Virus record (IMG/VR): IMGVR_UViG_3300020215_000108
Coordinates: 1 to 34,308 of that record
Length of the DNA: 34,308 nt
Reading direction: 5' to 3' (one strand)
Source: a virus
Notes under the pieces: generated by a model
The model's input: the letters and a program-made list of their open reading frames with translations, nothing else
Told to the model about the DNA's origin: nothing
The model's database searches: none
Shown here: in pieces, positions 6,286 through 11,987 of the stretch
Numbering within the stretch: the stretch's first letter is position 1
Layout of the letters: the number at the start of each line of letters is the position of its first letter
Program-made: the position numbers and the translations under genes

Positions 6286-6582
6286 TCATTTAAGCTCCTC
6301 CGTAATTTTGTAAAATCCGTGCCTTATCCTCTTAACTTCACCGGACTGACACAATTCAATTAACCGGTTATTCACGCTCCGCTTATTGGCGATCTTCTTG
6401 AACAGCCTCCATACCTGAGCCAATATCTCGTCAATATGCATCTCCTGCCCAGAGCGAAGAACCTCCACAATCTGTACACGTAACCATTCACGGGGCGGCA
6501 CCTTCCCAAGCTGGCGCTTAACCTCTTCCGGTAAATCATCACGCTTGCTCAGCATTGCTATGCGGTCTTCAGGGGTTGTCAT
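6286..6582 (-). CDS. Winged-helix-like protein
   Basis: 98 residues. After a polar N-terminus, PPREWLRVQIVEVLRSGQEMHIDEIL begins a winged-helix-like fold, followed by KRSVNNRLIELCQSGEVKRI (recognition helix) and RHGFYKITEEL (wing). It resembles HARE-HTH or replication-associated winged helices. It sits two genes after the lambda P-like gene. DNA binding is inferred from the fold. Confidence 0.55.
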   Translation of the reverse strand: MTTPEDRIAMLSKRDDLPEEVKRQLGKVPPREWLRVQIVEVLRSGQEMHIDEILAQVWRLFKKIANKRSVNNRLIELCQSGEVKRIRHGFYKITEELK

Positions 6583-6585
6583 ACA

Positions 6586-6768
6586 TCACCGGCCCAGGTT
6601 AATGAAAAAATTCCAGAGCTTCGCTTCTTCCTGTTCGGTCAAGTCTTTCCAAGGCAAAGCAGCGTCAAGCAGCTTTAACTGCTCAGCCTGATCCTCAAGC
6701 CGCCGTATCCGTTCTCTGATAACATCTTTTGCGTGTTGCCTACCGGCGCAACTTATCGGTTTGTTCAT
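6586..6768 (-). CDS. Small helical hypothetical protein
   Basis: 60 residues: RIRRLEDQAEQLKLLDAALP suggests a short coiled coil, followed by an acidic helix and an aromatic ending (LWNFFINLGR). It lies between the lambda P-like gene and a winged-helix gene with short gaps. Not recognised. Confidence 0.5.
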   Translation of the reverse strand: MNKPISCAGRQHAKDVIRERIRRLEDQAEQLKLLDAALPWKDLTEQEEAKLWNFFINLGR

Positions 6769-6786
6769 AACTCCTCCTACCTAAAA

Positions 6787-7209
6787 TTAACTACGTTGGG
6801 TTTTAAATCCTTCACGGATCTTCTTCAATTCAGCCTCCGCTTTTTCCCGGCTCGGCCTCGGCGGTGGCAGAGCCTTCATTGCGTCGGGGAAGTACAGGGA
6901 ATTCTGAGTTTTGCAGTAACACGCAAACTCGAACGCGGTCGGGGGCCATGCGTCATCACCGGCCTTGATCTTGTGCTCAGCGTCTTTCGTCATGCGCCGC
7001 AAACCCGTTTCAATCTGCAAATCATCGAAAGCCATCAGGACGTTAAACCATTCGCCTGAGGGCATATCACCGTGCTTGATTGCCCACTTGTCACCGAATA
7101 CCACCGCTCCCGTCACCCAGATCTTTTCCGCTTGCCCTAAGTTGGGCGAAGTTCTGCTTTGCTCTTTCGGCTGGGGTGAGATGTTCACCAGATTGCTTAG
7201 TTTTTCCAC
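6787..7209 (-). CDS. Lambda P-like replication protein
   Basis: 140 residues from a GTG at 7209, preceded by AGGAGG with ideal spacing; the longer frame from 7338 runs inside the upstream gene with no such site. Lambda P loads the host DnaB helicase at the phage origin. The middle, IWVTGAVVFGDKWAIKHGDM followed by WFNVLMAFDDLQIETGLRRM, has the W...L..F....IE.GL..M pattern of Phage_lambda_P. The C-terminus is basic and Pro-rich. It overlaps the DnaT/O-like gene by 119 bases. Pairing with that gene supports the assignment. Confidence 0.68.
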   Translation of the reverse strand: MEKLSNLVNISPQPKEQSRTSPNLGQAEKIWVTGAVVFGDKWAIKHGDMPSGEWFNVLMAFDDLQIETGLRRMTKDAEHKIKAGDDAWPPTAFEFACYCKTQNSLYFPDAMKALPPPRPSREKAEAELKKIREGFKTQRS

Positions 7210-7843
7210 TTTGGCCTCCTTTGTTTTGCTCTTTCGCCAGCCAGGACGTGACGAACCGGAGAATTCCTGATTTCGTCTTACGCTTCTGCGGATTGGCAAT
7301 ACACCAGCCCCGCATGTTTCGCAGCTCTTGTCGAACATCGACAGCAGGGTATAAACCTTGCCACTCTGCGATCTGGTCTTCGAAAATTGGGTATTCGGAT
7401 TTGTCGTTCAGGGTCAACGTGACGAACGGCGCGGGAGCCGGAGGCTCCGTGCATTCTTCAAGGGGATCAGGATTCAGAGAATCAGGAATCAGAGAAGAGG
7501 CTGGGGATGCACCATGCATTTCCGGTGCGGGTATGGTGCTCTTCTGTTCATGTATGTGCGGGTTTTGGTGCTTCTTAAAGTTAAGAATTTGAATGTATTT
7601 AGCACCCTTCACTTCATACCGGACAAGAAAGCCTTTTCTCTGAAGCTCATTCAGCCATTTCTCTATCGTTACAGTTTCATAGGGGAATAGGTCAGCCTTA
7701 ATTCTCATCGGCCGATCTTCCAGCCTGCCCTCTCTGTCAGCCAGACACCATAACCCAGCAAATAACAGACGAGCACCATGCTCACACTCTGCAAGGTGTT
7801 CGTTTTTGAAGAAGCCGGGTTTAATGTTTCTGGCTCTGGCCAC
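7091..7843 (-). CDS. Phage replisome organiser (DnaT/O-like)
   Basis: 250 residues, GTG start at 7843 with GGAG upstream. Residues 1-95 (ARNIKPGFFKNEHLAECEHG, ARLLFAGLWCLADREGRLED) form the winged-helix start seen in many phage O-type initiators. A Pro-rich linker covers about 105-140. Residues about 160-205 are DnaT-like: WQGLYPAVDVRQELRNMRGW, then NPQKRKTKSGILRFVTSWLA. The last 39 residues overlap the lambda P-like gene. It probably binds an origin, perhaps within its own gene as in lambda O, and works with the P-like protein to recruit host DnaB. Confidence 0.8.
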   Translation of the reverse strand: MARARNIKPGFFKNEHLAECEHGARLLFAGLWCLADREGRLEDRPMRIKADLFPYETVTIEKWLNELQRKGFLVRYEVKGAKYIQILNFKKHQNPHIHEQKSTIPAPEMHGASPASSLIPDSLNPDPLEECTEPPAPAPFVTLTLNDKSEYPIFEDQIAEWQGLYPAVDVRQELRNMRGWCIANPQKRKTKSGILRFVTSWLAKEQNKGGQSGKTKQSGEHLTPAERAKQNFAQLRASGKDLGDGSGGIR

Positions 7844-8204
7844 TTAGGTTAGCTCCAGTTAAAAATTCATCAAAATGAACTACGTGCATGCTGTCCACGT
7901 AAGCTCGATCCAGGTGTTCAGCACCTTTTGCGGCGCATATTTTGCAGAGGCGTAGAGCATCCTGATAAACATCGCCAGAAAACCACTCGCCATTCATGCC
8001 TCGCATCTGGAAGATTTCATGCAGTTTTTGCTCAACTGCGCGGGCTTGTTTCTCATTTGGAAAGCGAATGCAATCAAGCAAAGCTAATTTAAAGGGGTTA
8101 CTGGTTTGCAAGGCTTTAAGGCGTTTTTCAGGGCTCGCGCTCACCCCGATTTTTATAGGGTTACAAAACATTTCTACTTTGCATCTGATGAAGTAAACAA
8201 ACAT
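7821..8204 (-). CDS. GIY-YIG-like nuclease (T5orf172/Mug113 type)
   Basis: 127 residues. VYFIRC at 3-8 and KIGVS (18-22) followed by PEKRLKALQTSNPFKLALLD give the two-strand and Arg-helix core of the family. ARAVEQKLHEIF supplies the Glu/His helix, and MNGEWFSGDVY the terminal motif. Arg28 is the likely catalytic Arg and Glu at about 58 the metal ligand. Such phage nucleases are free-standing or part of defence and recombination systems. Here it lies between hypothetical genes and the replication pair. Its substrate is unknown. Confidence 0.72.
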   Translation of the reverse strand: MFVYFIRCKVEMFCNPIKIGVSASPEKRLKALQTSNPFKLALLDCIRFPNEKQARAVEQKLHEIFQMRGMNGEWFSGDVYQDALRLCKICAAKGAEHLDRAYVDSMHVVHFDEFLTGANLSGQSQKH

Positions 8205-8506
8205 CTAGCTTTACCGTACCGTGCTAACCACTCAAATTTGAAGTAATTACAATCAACCGACCACAGTTTTGAGCCTTGGTGTTTCAAGGCGGACTCCTGG
8301 GCTTGCTCAAGCTCAAAAGCCGCTGCCTGCAAATCAACTATCCGAACGTATTTCTTGATCACCCTCAACTCCGCCTCAAGCTTGTCTACTTCGCCTTTGT
8401 AATGTTTGGCTACGGTTTGTAGCGCCGCATAGTCCTCGTGACTTACCAAATATCCTTCGGGATGCTCGTGAGCATCGTTCTTATCAACGTAATAACGCTT
8501 AACCAT
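8174..8506 (-). CDS. Coiled-coil hypothetical protein
   Basis: 110 residues from ATG 8506, which overlaps the upstream stop (AATGGTTAA). The central region (about 30-85: AALQTVAKHYKGEVDKLEAE, LQAAAFELEQAQES) is a coiled coil. A C-terminal patch rich in Trp, Phe and Cys follows. It overlaps the nuclease gene by 31 bases. No function recognised. Confidence 0.55.
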   Translation of the reverse strand: MVKRYYVDKNDAHEHPEGYLVSHEDYAALQTVAKHYKGEVDKLEAELRVIKKYVRIVDLQAAAFELEQAQESALKHQGSKLWSVDCNYFKFEWLARYGKARCLFTSSDAK

Positions 8507-8705
8507 TGCTGGTCGATTCCAGGTTCTCAATTGCCCACCAGATAGCCCGCTGAAAGTCGCTGTGCATTACTCTGGTTTTGGCGCTAAACCCTTTGCGCTT
8601 TTGCAGCTCGTGCCAAACATCAGCCTTATGCAAAATATCAAGCATCTGCTGTCTATGGCTTCTCGGCGCGTCTGCGGTGCTGGTTACAGTCTTCTTGTCG
8701 GACAT
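8499..8705 (-). CDS. Hypothetical protein
   Basis: 68 residues: a polar Ser/Thr-rich start, then helices (RQQMLDILHKADVWHELQKR and DFQRAIWWAIENLES). It may be a small helical binding protein. It overlaps its downstream neighbour by eight bases. Not recognised. Confidence 0.5.
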   Translation of the reverse strand: MSDKKTVTSTADAPRSHRQQMLDILHKADVWHELQKRKGFSAKTRVMHSDFQRAIWWAIENLESTSNG

Positions 8706-8766
8706 GGTTACTTCTGCCCTACAAACGTGGAAAGGTTCTCGGCCACTGTGCGCTGATCGGTAGGCT

Positions 8767-8856
8767 TCAACCCTTCAGGGTTTCCTTAATGGATCGGTAC
8801 ACCCATGCAATGTCTTGGTCATCCTTCGGGTTAAGTTCTTCGCCTTTGTATCTCAT
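8767..8856 (-). CDS. Very small hypothetical protein (29 aa)
   Basis: MRYKGEELNPKDDQDIAWVY followed by RSIKETLKG. GAGG lies six bases before the ATG, and the start follows the previous small gene's stop by nine bases. The spacing and ribosome binding site argue for translation. A further 20-codon frame starting with TTG overlaps its stop and ends at 8706-8708; I do not call that one. Confidence 0.45.
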   Translation of the reverse strand: MRYKGEELNPKDDQDIAWVYRSIKETLKG

Positions 8857-8865
8857 ACTCACCTC

Positions 8866-8961
8866 TCAATCCCCGCGAGGGGTAATTTGTGATCCGCTTT
8901 TGTATTCAGTGTCCCTTTTGCGAATTGCTTCGCCAGGTGTTTTCACGCGGGCGCGGATCAA
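8866..8961 (-). CDS. Very small hypothetical protein (31 aa)
   Basis: Frame from TTG 8961 (or GTG 8946) to TGA 8866: MIRARVKTPGEAIRKRDTEY, then KSGSQITPRGD. AAGGGA lies just before the TTG. It sits in the gap between two better-supported genes and ends just upstream of the next ribosome binding site. It is basic and may be disordered. Confidence 0.4.
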   Translation of the reverse strand: MIRARVKTPGEAIRKRDTEYKSGSQITPRGD

Positions 8962-8976
8962 TCGTCCCTTAACTCG

Positions 8977-9273
8977 TTAACATCTGGTTTTCGTCTTCTT
9001 ACACACCGCAGCCAGCCGATATTCAGCCATCGCTACCTTGCGGTTTGCCGTTTCCAGATTTGTCCGCATGGCTTCGAGCTTGAGATAAGAATCCATCGCC
9101 TTAAGCTCAGCCTCTCTCTTTCCGTAGAAAGCGATAACCACATCCGCCTCTGCCCTTTTCTTCATTCCCTCACCAATCTCATACCCTGCGTACATCAGGG
9201 AGAAAGCGATGGCGATTCCAACAATCAAGCCACAGGCGCATAGGGTGATGAATTGGAGCGGGCGGAGGGTCAT
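8977..9273 (-). CDS. Membrane-anchored coiled-coil protein
   Basis: 98 residues. One membrane segment (FITLCACGLIVGIAIAFSLM, about 8-30), then a helical domain to the C-terminus with coiled-coil character (REAELKAMDSYLKLEAMRTN). The architecture recalls an inner-membrane spanin (Rz), but it is deep in the early operon, far from the endolysin, so I do not call it one. The ATG overlaps the upstream stop (ATGA). Confidence 0.55.
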   Translation of the reverse strand: MTLRPLQFITLCACGLIVGIAIAFSLMYAGYEIGEGMKKRAEADVVIAFYGKREAELKAMDSYLKLEAMRTNLETANRKVAMAEYRLAAVCKKTKTRC

Positions 9274-9425
9274 TTCGCCATCCTCTTGCGACCTTCAACA
9301 CACGCTCTGCAATTACAGGGTGGGTTGAGATATGAGTAGACTTCTTCGGGCGTCATATCGCCGAACCTTTTTTTGTATAGGTCGCGATTCATTTTGTGAA
9401 ACTCAACAATTTCGGGGTAAGTCAT
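9270..9425 (-). CDS. Small Cys-motif protein (51 aa)
   Basis: ATG 9425 with GGGGAGG upstream. The sequence starts MTYPEIVEFHKMNRDLYKKR and ends with PPCNCRACVEGRKRMAK. CNCRAC (about 37-42) could bind zinc with His10. Its TGA overlaps the next ATG and its start lies two bases after the upstream stop. Not recognised. Confidence 0.58.
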   Translation of the reverse strand: MTYPEIVEFHKMNRDLYKKRFGDMTPEEVYSYLNPPCNCRACVEGRKRMAK

Positions 9426-9426
9426 A

Positions 9427-9600
9427 TCAGCAACCTCCCCGCTCATTCCCCTCGGCCCATTTGTTGTAGAACTGGCATTGCTCCTCTTTGGTCCACGGCT
9501 GATTCGGTTGCTCTAAATCACAAGCAACCATCATCCCCAGGCAGACTAGGATTCCGACGATGCAAAAGGCGATGGCGAGGGAGTTGAGGAGACGGGTCAT
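9427..9600 (-). CDS. Small membrane protein or lipoprotein (57 aa)
   Basis: MTRLLNSLAIAFCIVGILVC then LGMMVACDLEQPNQP. The hydrophobic stretch ends in MVAC, a weak lipobox (Cys27, Asp at +2 favouring the inner membrane), or it may be a simple anchor. The remaining 30 residues are polar with two Cys. ATG 9600 overlaps the upstream TGA. Function unknown. Confidence 0.6.
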   Translation of the reverse strand: MTRLLNSLAIAFCIVGILVCLGMMVACDLEQPNQPWTKEEQCQFYNKWAEGNERGGC

Positions 9601-9812
9601 TGTTTGCTCCTGTCTTTGGTTGCTGTTTGCTCCATGTGCCAGAGGCCGTGCGCCACGGTCATTGCATCTTCGTCAGTCATGCAGTCGAAATGGATTTCAC
9701 GACCGCCCTCAAGCGTCACATTGGTCGTTCGCAAGCCACTTATCTGCTCCCACATTTCCACGAAATAACTGATGTATTCGCGGGCTTTGTCGGCTGTTTC
9801 GAAATTAATCAT
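9597..9812 (-). CDS. Hypothetical protein
   Basis: 71 residues: helix (ADKAREYISYFVEMWEQISG), strands (TTNVTLEGGREIHFDC), then a helix containing MTDEDAMTVAHGLWHMEQTA. It looks like a compact alpha/beta domain. It is coupled to the small membrane gene downstream (ATGA). Not recognised. Confidence 0.55.
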   Translation of the reverse strand: MINFETADKAREYISYFVEMWEQISGLRTTNVTLEGGREIHFDCMTDEDAMTVAHGLWHMEQTATKDRSKQ

Positions 9813-9827
9813 ATTGCCCCCGGTCTT

Positions 9828-10208
9828 TTACCGCTTATTGTTCAATGCATCTTCAGCGACGGCCCAGCCGTTCATATCCCAAAGCTTCCCGGCAACTAAC
9901 ACCGTCTGAAGCTCGGAGTCACCCGCCAGCCCCATCCAGTGGATATGATTGGCGTAAAACTCCAAAGCTTTCTGCAACCTAGCTATATCGGCTTGAAGAA
10001 ACTTCACGAGGCTGCGCTCAATTAGCAGTTGATCTTCCAACGAAAGCGGTGGCTGCATAATTGCAATTGGGTTATCGCTTCCCTGCCCTTCAACGTCAAC
10101 GGTGGACCATCCGGCGTATACAAGCCGCTCCCATTCTTGGCTCTTGTAAGTAACTCGCTTCGAGTCTTCAGTCTCGACCTGCATTTGCTTTTTAGTGGGG
10201 TGTCTCAT
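9828..10208 (-). CDS. Hypothetical protein
   Basis: 126 residues from ATG 10208 (GAGG eight bases upstream); a longer frame from TTG 10244 overlaps the upstream gene and is less likely. The N-terminal half contains a beta module (SQEWERLVYAGWSTVDVEGQ), which resembles phage proteins with a WE.L...GW.T..V..G pattern. A long helix (DQLLIERSLVKFLQADIARL) and a Trp-rich C-terminus follow. No function assigned. Confidence 0.55.
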   Translation of the reverse strand: MRHPTKKQMQVETEDSKRVTYKSQEWERLVYAGWSTVDVEGQGSDNPIAIMQPPLSLEDQLLIERSLVKFLQADIARLQKALEFYANHIHWMGLAGDSELQTVLVAGKLWDMNGWAVAEDALNNKR

Positions 10209-10233
10209 TTCCTTCGCCTCAGGGGTTGGGGGA

Positions 10234-10455
10234 TTAACCTTCAACTCGTTTTAGCCAGCGCTTGATTGCGGCTTTCTGGATTCGGCAATGCATGATCTTT
10301 CCGGGATGCTTGTTCCCATCATGCATATAGATTTCTATGCTCCCCTTGTTCTCATACCACCATGCTTCATGGCAGCCAGTGGCCGTCGCTTTGTGTGCTC
10401 CACGGCTTATCGACTTAACCACTTGAGCCGGTGTCATGCCTTTTTGATTTTTCAT
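10234..10455 (-). CDS. Hypothetical basic protein
   Basis: 73 residues with GGGGAGG five bases before the ATG. MTPAQVVKSISRGAHKATATG is a helix. A beta segment WWYENKGSIEIYMHDGNKHPG and a basic C-terminal helix (IQKAAIKRWLKRVEG) follow. Charge suggests nucleic-acid contact. Not recognised. Confidence 0.55.
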   Translation of the reverse strand: MKNQKGMTPAQVVKSISRGAHKATATGCHEAWWYENKGSIEIYMHDGNKHPGKIMHCRIQKAAIKRWLKRVEG

Positions 10456-10467
10456 TTCATCCTCCCC

Positions 10468-10626
10468 TCAGTTGTGCCTTAGAGGCCCCGGTATGGCAAA
10501 AAAATTTGCGATGCCCTTGTTAAATAATTCAGTCGCCACTTCATCAACGGTCTTGTCCTGCTCTTTCGCCATTTTTTTCAAAACCGTCATTGTTTTTGTA
10601 TCAAGCTGCACTTTGATTTCCTTCAT
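10468..10626 (-). CDS. Small ribbon-helix-helix-like protein (52 aa)
   Basis: ATG 10626 has AGGGGGAC just upstream. MKEIKVQLDTKTMTVLKKMA then KEQDKTVDEVATELFNKGIA shows the short strand, helix, turn, helix of Arc/MetJ-type repressors. It overlaps the preceding ribbon-helix-helix gene by 26 bases. Two such proteins in tandem could form homo- or heterodimers. DNA binding is inferred from the fold. Confidence 0.6.
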   Translation of the reverse strand: MKEIKVQLDTKTMTVLKKMAKEQDKTVDEVATELFNKGIANFFAIPGPLRHN

Positions 10627-10840
10627 GAGTCCCCCTGAGCGCCTCTAACGGCCTTCCATTGCTTGGATTAGTAGCTACACTGGCAACCCTGAACTGAGCC
10701 ACAGTTAAGGATTGTTTGATGAATGTTCTCGCAAGTACCGCCGGAGGAATCCCGCGCTCTCGCGAAAGATTTTCGAGGAATGCTTTGTCACCTTCAGTGA
10801 GGCGAATTTTGATTTCCTCTGTATGCACCTTGTCACGCAT
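10601..10840 (-). CDS. Ribbon-helix-helix (Arc-like) protein
   Basis: 79 residues. VHTEEIKIRLTEGDKAFLEN is the strand and first helix, and RGIPPAVLARTFIKQSL the second. The last 25 residues look flexible. It is the first gene after the Cro-like gene and thus in the position of lambda cII, though it is not CII-like in sequence. It may control an early promoter or the lysis-lysogeny choice. Confidence 0.65.
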   Translation of the reverse strand: MRDKVHTEEIKIRLTEGDKAFLENLSRERGIPPAVLARTFIKQSLTVAQFRVASVATNPSNGRPLEALRGTHEGNQSAA

Positions 10841-10880
10841 TTAAATAATGTCCTTTGTGGTTTTGTTTAATGAATAAGGT

Positions 10881-10906
10881 GAGCGGCAAGGGGGAACATG
10901 CCGCTC
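10881..10906 (-). promoter_or_regulatory. Perfect 8-bp hairpin between cro-like and RHH genes
   Basis: GAGCGGCA (10881-10888) pairs with TGCCGCTC (10899-10906) across a ten-base loop. No T-run follows on the - strand. A second, weaker repeat (TGCAA/TTGCA) and a CCCCCTTTA stretch lie upstream in transcription. The place, between the cro-like gene and the next early gene, is that of nutR/tR1 in lambda, so a nut-like or attenuator role is possible. The gap 10841-10973 holds no gene. Confidence 0.4.
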
Positions 10907-10973
10907 GGTGTCTCCCGCTCCGTGGTGCGGAAAACAGTAAAGGGGGCGACTGCAATTGGCGTTGCAGCGCTCA

Positions 10974-11177
10974 TTAGTTGGGCCTCTTGGTTTCTTGGGC
11001 CACTAGATAGTCGTGGAGTCTTTGGATTTTATTGACTCCAGGATCTTTGATTTCGCCTCTGGCTACCTTGTTGAGCCATTCGTAGTCGAGGCGTGTTTCT
11101 TTACAGATGGAGCGCCAATGACCCTTGTGCGACTGCAAGAGGGTTATGGTGCGCGTAAGCATGGTTTGAGTGGTCAT
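10974..11177 (-). CDS. Cro-like helix-turn-helix regulator
   Basis: 67 residues. LLQSHKGHWRSICKETRLDY, EWLNKVARGEIKDPGVNKIQ and RLHDYLV form a short helix-turn-helix domain without a dimerisation extension. It is divergent from the repressor gene across three operators, exactly as cro in lambda, and is the first gene of the leftward early operon. ATG 11177 lacks a visible ribosome binding site; ATG 11162 is an alternative. It probably binds the AGTA-N6-TACT sites, though I cannot show this. Confidence 0.65.
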   Translation of the reverse strand: MTTQTMLTRTITLLQSHKGHWRSICKETRLDYEWLNKVARGEIKDPGVNKIQRLHDYLVAQETKRPN

Positions 11178-11185
11178 GCGTGAAG

Positions 11186-11246
11186 TCTAGTAAATATTTA
11201 CTAGATGCGCAAGTAATTATTTACTTGCCCTCAGTAGTATCCTACT
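11186..11246. promoter_or_regulatory. Three operator sites, OR-like
   Basis: Three 14-bp inverted repeats of the form AGTA-N6-TACT: 11189-11202 (within a 20-bp perfect palindrome, 11186-11205), 11212-11225 (within an 18-bp perfect palindrome, 11210-11227), and 11233-11246. Centres are 23 and 21 bases apart, about two helical turns, so dimers could bind side by side. The site lies between divergent regulator genes. Both early promoters must be here, but I cannot fix their -35/-10 elements. Confidence 0.85.
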
Positions 11247-11269
11247 AGGGCGCTGACCAGGGGATAACC

Positions 11270-11680
11270 GTGAATAATAAACAGCCTGAAGTAAAAGAGA
11301 TCCTTGCTGCTAACCTCAAGGATTTAATGGAAGCTAACACCTATAACCAAGCGACTCTTTCGGCCCGCGCTAAAAGCCGTTATGGTTTGAAAATTTCTCA
11401 GAAAACTATTAGCAATATCTTAAAACAAGAGCATTCGGTGAGCATAAAGCACATTGAGACTCTAGCTACCGTTTTTGATTTAACTCCTGGTGAATTAATT
11501 TCTGAGCGGCTTGAGGTAAAAAAACAAAATGCCGCCGCCTCAAAACCGGACCGCCAAGAACTTTACGAATTAATTGATAAGCTCCCAGCGGCTCAGGAAG
11601 TTCTGCAATGGGTTGATTTTTTTCTTCGGGCCATTCTCACCTCCCCTATGGTTAAAGCGGCAGCCCGGTTGAAGAAATAA
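11270..11680 (+). CDS. Short CI-like XRE repressor
   Basis: 136 residues, GTG start with AGGGG seven bases upstream. The helix-turn-helix spans about 10-68: NLKDLMEANTYNQATLSARA, KISQKTISNILKQEHSVSIK and IETLATVFDLTPGEL. The last 50 residues are a helical, probably dimerising region. There is no S24/LexA-type peptidase domain, so RecA-stimulated self-cleavage is not expected; an antirepressor or other trigger would be needed for induction. Its position next to three operators and opposite the Cro-like gene makes it the likely lysogeny repressor. Confidence 0.75.
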   Translation: MNNKQPEVKEILAANLKDLMEANTYNQATLSARAKSRYGLKISQKTISNILKQEHSVSIKHIETLATVFDLTPGELISERLEVKKQNAAASKPDRQELYELIDKLPAAQEVLQWVDFFLRAILTSPMVKAAARLKK

Positions 11681-11834
11681 TATCAATCGCTATCTGATGC
11701 CAAAGATTTTCAAATTTTTCGCGAATTGCTTGGTCGCGTAGAACTGATATTTCTTTGTGGATTTTTATTAAAGTACCAACATCAGTACCTTTTCTTTCCC
11801 TGAAATCGTTCAGGGTAACAACCTTTTCATCCAT
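11652..11834 (-). CDS. Small hypothetical protein in immunity region
   Basis: 60 residues from ATG 11834 with GGAGG upstream; an earlier start at 11870 is less likely. MDEKVVTLNDFRERKGTDVG, then ISVLRDQAIREKFENLWHQI. It is helical and mostly polar, and its 3' end overlaps the convergent repressor gene by 29 bases. It is the second gene of the - strand unit headed by the 384-residue HTH protein. Not recognised; a partner of that protein is conceivable. Confidence 0.55.
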   Translation of the reverse strand: MDEKVVTLNDFRERKGTDVGTLIKIHKEISVLRDQAIREKFENLWHQIAIDIISSTGLPL

Positions 11835-11871
11835 GAGAGAGCCTCCATGGGCAACTATCTCCCGCCTCACT

Positions 11872-11886
11872 TTGTAAAATTTACAA
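11872..11886. promoter_or_regulatory. 15-bp perfect palindrome upstream of small immunity gene
   Basis: TTGTAAA-A-TTTACAA. Its core GTAAA..TTTAC resembles the main operators but with a one-base shorter spacer, so it may bind a different protein or bind weakly. It lies 38 bases before ATG 11834, in the 153-bp gap between the two - strand genes. No other element is clear there. Confidence 0.4.
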
Positions 11887-11987
11887 TGCCGTTAGTGTGG
11901 ACGCTATAAGGGGAAACGAGTAAGTGAGAGTACAACGGACACACGCGATAAAATGTTTGATCTTTGGTCACAAATGGAAGTTCTTCT

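Noticed and set aside
6242-6289. Tiny frame (15 codons plus stop) bridging two HTH genes
   Set aside because: It has coupled ATG and TGA at both ends, but 15 residues give too little to judge; it may only serve to reinitiate ribosomes.
7080-7690. Two long + strand frames opposite the replication genes
   Set aside because: Ser/Cys/Phe-rich antisense shadows of the well-supported O-like and P-like genes.
8977-9273. Rz-type inner-membrane spanin
   Set aside because: Single anchor plus coiled coil fits, but it lies in the early operon 6 kb from the endolysin with no Rz1 embedded in it.
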